In this document: positions 6,039-6,815 of the stretch, one piece after another | Numbering within the stretch: the stretch's first letter is position 1 | How the letters are laid out: every line of letters begins with the position of its first letter | Source: DASZTU01 sp035547675 | Lineage (GTDB): Bacteria; Pseudomonadota; Alphaproteobacteria; Rhizobiales; Devosiaceae | Length of the DNA: 6,815 nt | Assembly: GCA_035547675.1 (NCBI GenBank) | Contig: DASZUI010000041.1 | Span: forward strand, 1 to 6,815 | Reading direction: 5' to 3' | Position numbers and translations under genes: made by a program | Notes under the pieces: model-generated | What the model was told of the DNA's origin: nothing | Database searches by the model: none | What the model saw: only the letters and a program-made list of their open reading frames with translations

Positions 6039-6815
6039 TCACGCGATCCCGAGCCGCGCCATGGCGTGCCGCAGCGCCAGCATGTCGCGCCAGGCCTGCG
6101 CCTTGGCCGCCGGTTGCCGCAGCAGATAGGCGGGATGAAGCGTCGGCATGGCCTCCATTTGGTGGCCGTTGATGCTGACCTGCTTCCATTGCCCGCGCGT
6201 GCGGGTGATGCCGGATTTGGTGCCGAACAGCGATTGCGTCGGTACATTGCCGAGCGTCACCAGGATTTTGGGCGCCACCAGCTCCACCTGCCGGTGAAGG
6301 AAGGGCGTGCAGAGCGCCAGTTCCTCCGGCGTCGGCTCGCGATTGCCCGGTGGCCGCCAAGGCACCATGTTGGCGATGAACACTTTTGTCCGGTCGAGCC
6401 CGACCGCGGCCAGCATCCGGTCGAGCAGCATGCCGGCGCGGCCCACGAAGGGCCGGCCGATCCGGTCCTCGTCGGCCCCCGGGCCTTCGCCCACCAGCAT
6501 GATTTCCGCCTCGGGGTTGCCGTCGGCGAAGACCAGTTGCGTCGCCCGCTTCTTGAGCACGCAGCCGTCATAGGCCTCCATGATGGCGCGCAATTCCTCG
6601 AGCGTCTGCGCCTGCGCGGCCAACTCCCGCGTCTCGCTGGGATCGGCATTGGCGATGATCGCCGGGCCCGTCGGCGCGGCCGGTGCGGGGGCGGCCGAGG
6701 CGAGGACGGCGCTCGCGGCGGCGCTCAGCCGGCGCGGCGCGGCCTGGGATTGGGCGAAACGGTCGACCGGCGCCTCGCCGACCGCGAGGTCGACGCCGGC
6801 GGCGCTGTACCATTC
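6039..6815 (-). CDS. Uracil-DNA glycosylase, family-4-like without a full Fe-S cysteine set; 5' end off the right edge
   Basis: UDG removes uracil from DNA to start base excision repair. The reading frame is open to the right edge, giving 258 visible residues; the family's usual 270-290 suggests 10-30 are missing. An internal ATG at 6623 exists, but upstream sequence such as AVGEAPVDRF (11-20) is typical of alphaproteobacterial homologues, so the gene begins outside the window. An Ala/Pro-rich linker (38-52) precedes the catalytic domain. Motifs, numbered from the edge, are LVFADGNP (94-101), GEGPGADED (109-117, motif A, usually GEAPG), GRPFVGRAGMLLD (120-132), PWRPPGNREP (152-161) and HPAYLLRQP (227-235, motif B). 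Classical family 4 enzymes bind a 4Fe-4S cluster with four cysteines. Here C85 and C169 remain, but the partners are K88 (CVLK) and W153 (PWRPP). That pattern fits the Bradyrhizobium-type UDG reported to lack the cluster. Family certain, subclass likely. Confidence 0.94.
   Translation of the reverse strand, partial: EWYSAAGVDLAVGEAPVDRFAQSQAAPRRLSAAASAVLASAAPAPAAPTGPAIIANADPSETRELAAQAQTLEELRAIMEAYDGCVLKKRATQLVFADGNPEAEIMLVGEGPGADEDRIGRPFVGRAGMLLDRMLAAVGLDRTKVFIANMVPWRPPGNREPTPEELALCTPFLHRQVELVAPKILVTLGNVPTQSLFGTKSGITRTRGQWKQVSINGHQMEAMPTLHPAYLLRQPAAKAQAWRDMLALRHAMARLGIA

Noticed and set aside
5909..6247. N-terminal extension of the transporter frame
   Set aside because: It overlaps the end of the UDG gene, shows no transporter-like sequence, and the ATG at 5908 begins exactly at the first helix.

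Overview
The window reads as chromosomal, housekeeping-type DNA from a GC-rich alphaproteobacterium, most likely a member of the Hyphomicrobiales (Rhizobiales). The main evidence is a CcrM-type cell-cycle DNA methyltransferase gene with a textbook CtrA-binding site upstream, a uracil-DNA glycosylase of the alphaproteobacterial family-4-like type, and an rnhB-ccrM neighbourhood of a kind I recall from that order. A closer placement (for example Devosiaceae) would be a guess.

Layout, left to right. The 5' three quarters of ccrM lie on the minus strand at 1-794 and run off the left edge. Its leader (795-882) carries a perfect CtrA box and a second degenerate one. Positions 921-1156 hold a dense cluster of palindromic intergenic repeats. 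rnhB (RNase HII, minus) follows at 1172-1858. A 59-bp divergent gap separates it from a plus-strand polytopic membrane protein that looks like a GT-C-fold glycosyltransferase (1918-3354). That gene runs tail to tail into a PA0069-family radical SAM gene (minus, 3296-4444), and the two 3' ends overlap by 59 bp. Beyond a 213-bp gap is a YcaD-like major facilitator transporter (minus, 4658-5908). After a 130-bp gap with candidate regulatory repeats comes a uracil-DNA glycosylase gene (minus, 6039 to the right edge, 5' end missing).

Five of the six genes are on the minus strand. Only the GT-C-like gene is on the plus strand, so it looks like an insertion into an otherwise co-directional block of radical SAM, rnhB and ccrM. 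Functionally, three genes concern DNA maintenance: CcrM (GANTC adenine methylation), RNase HII (ribonucleotide removal) and UDG (uracil removal). The membrane protein and the transporter appear unrelated to these.

I found no CRISPR array, tRNA, rRNA, insertion sequence, phage gene or toxin/defence system. The points most worth a second look are the CtrA-controlled ccrM promoter, the repeat cluster placed between rnhB and that promoter, the loss of two of the four cluster cysteines in the UDG, and the reversed GT-C gene with its overlapping 3' end.
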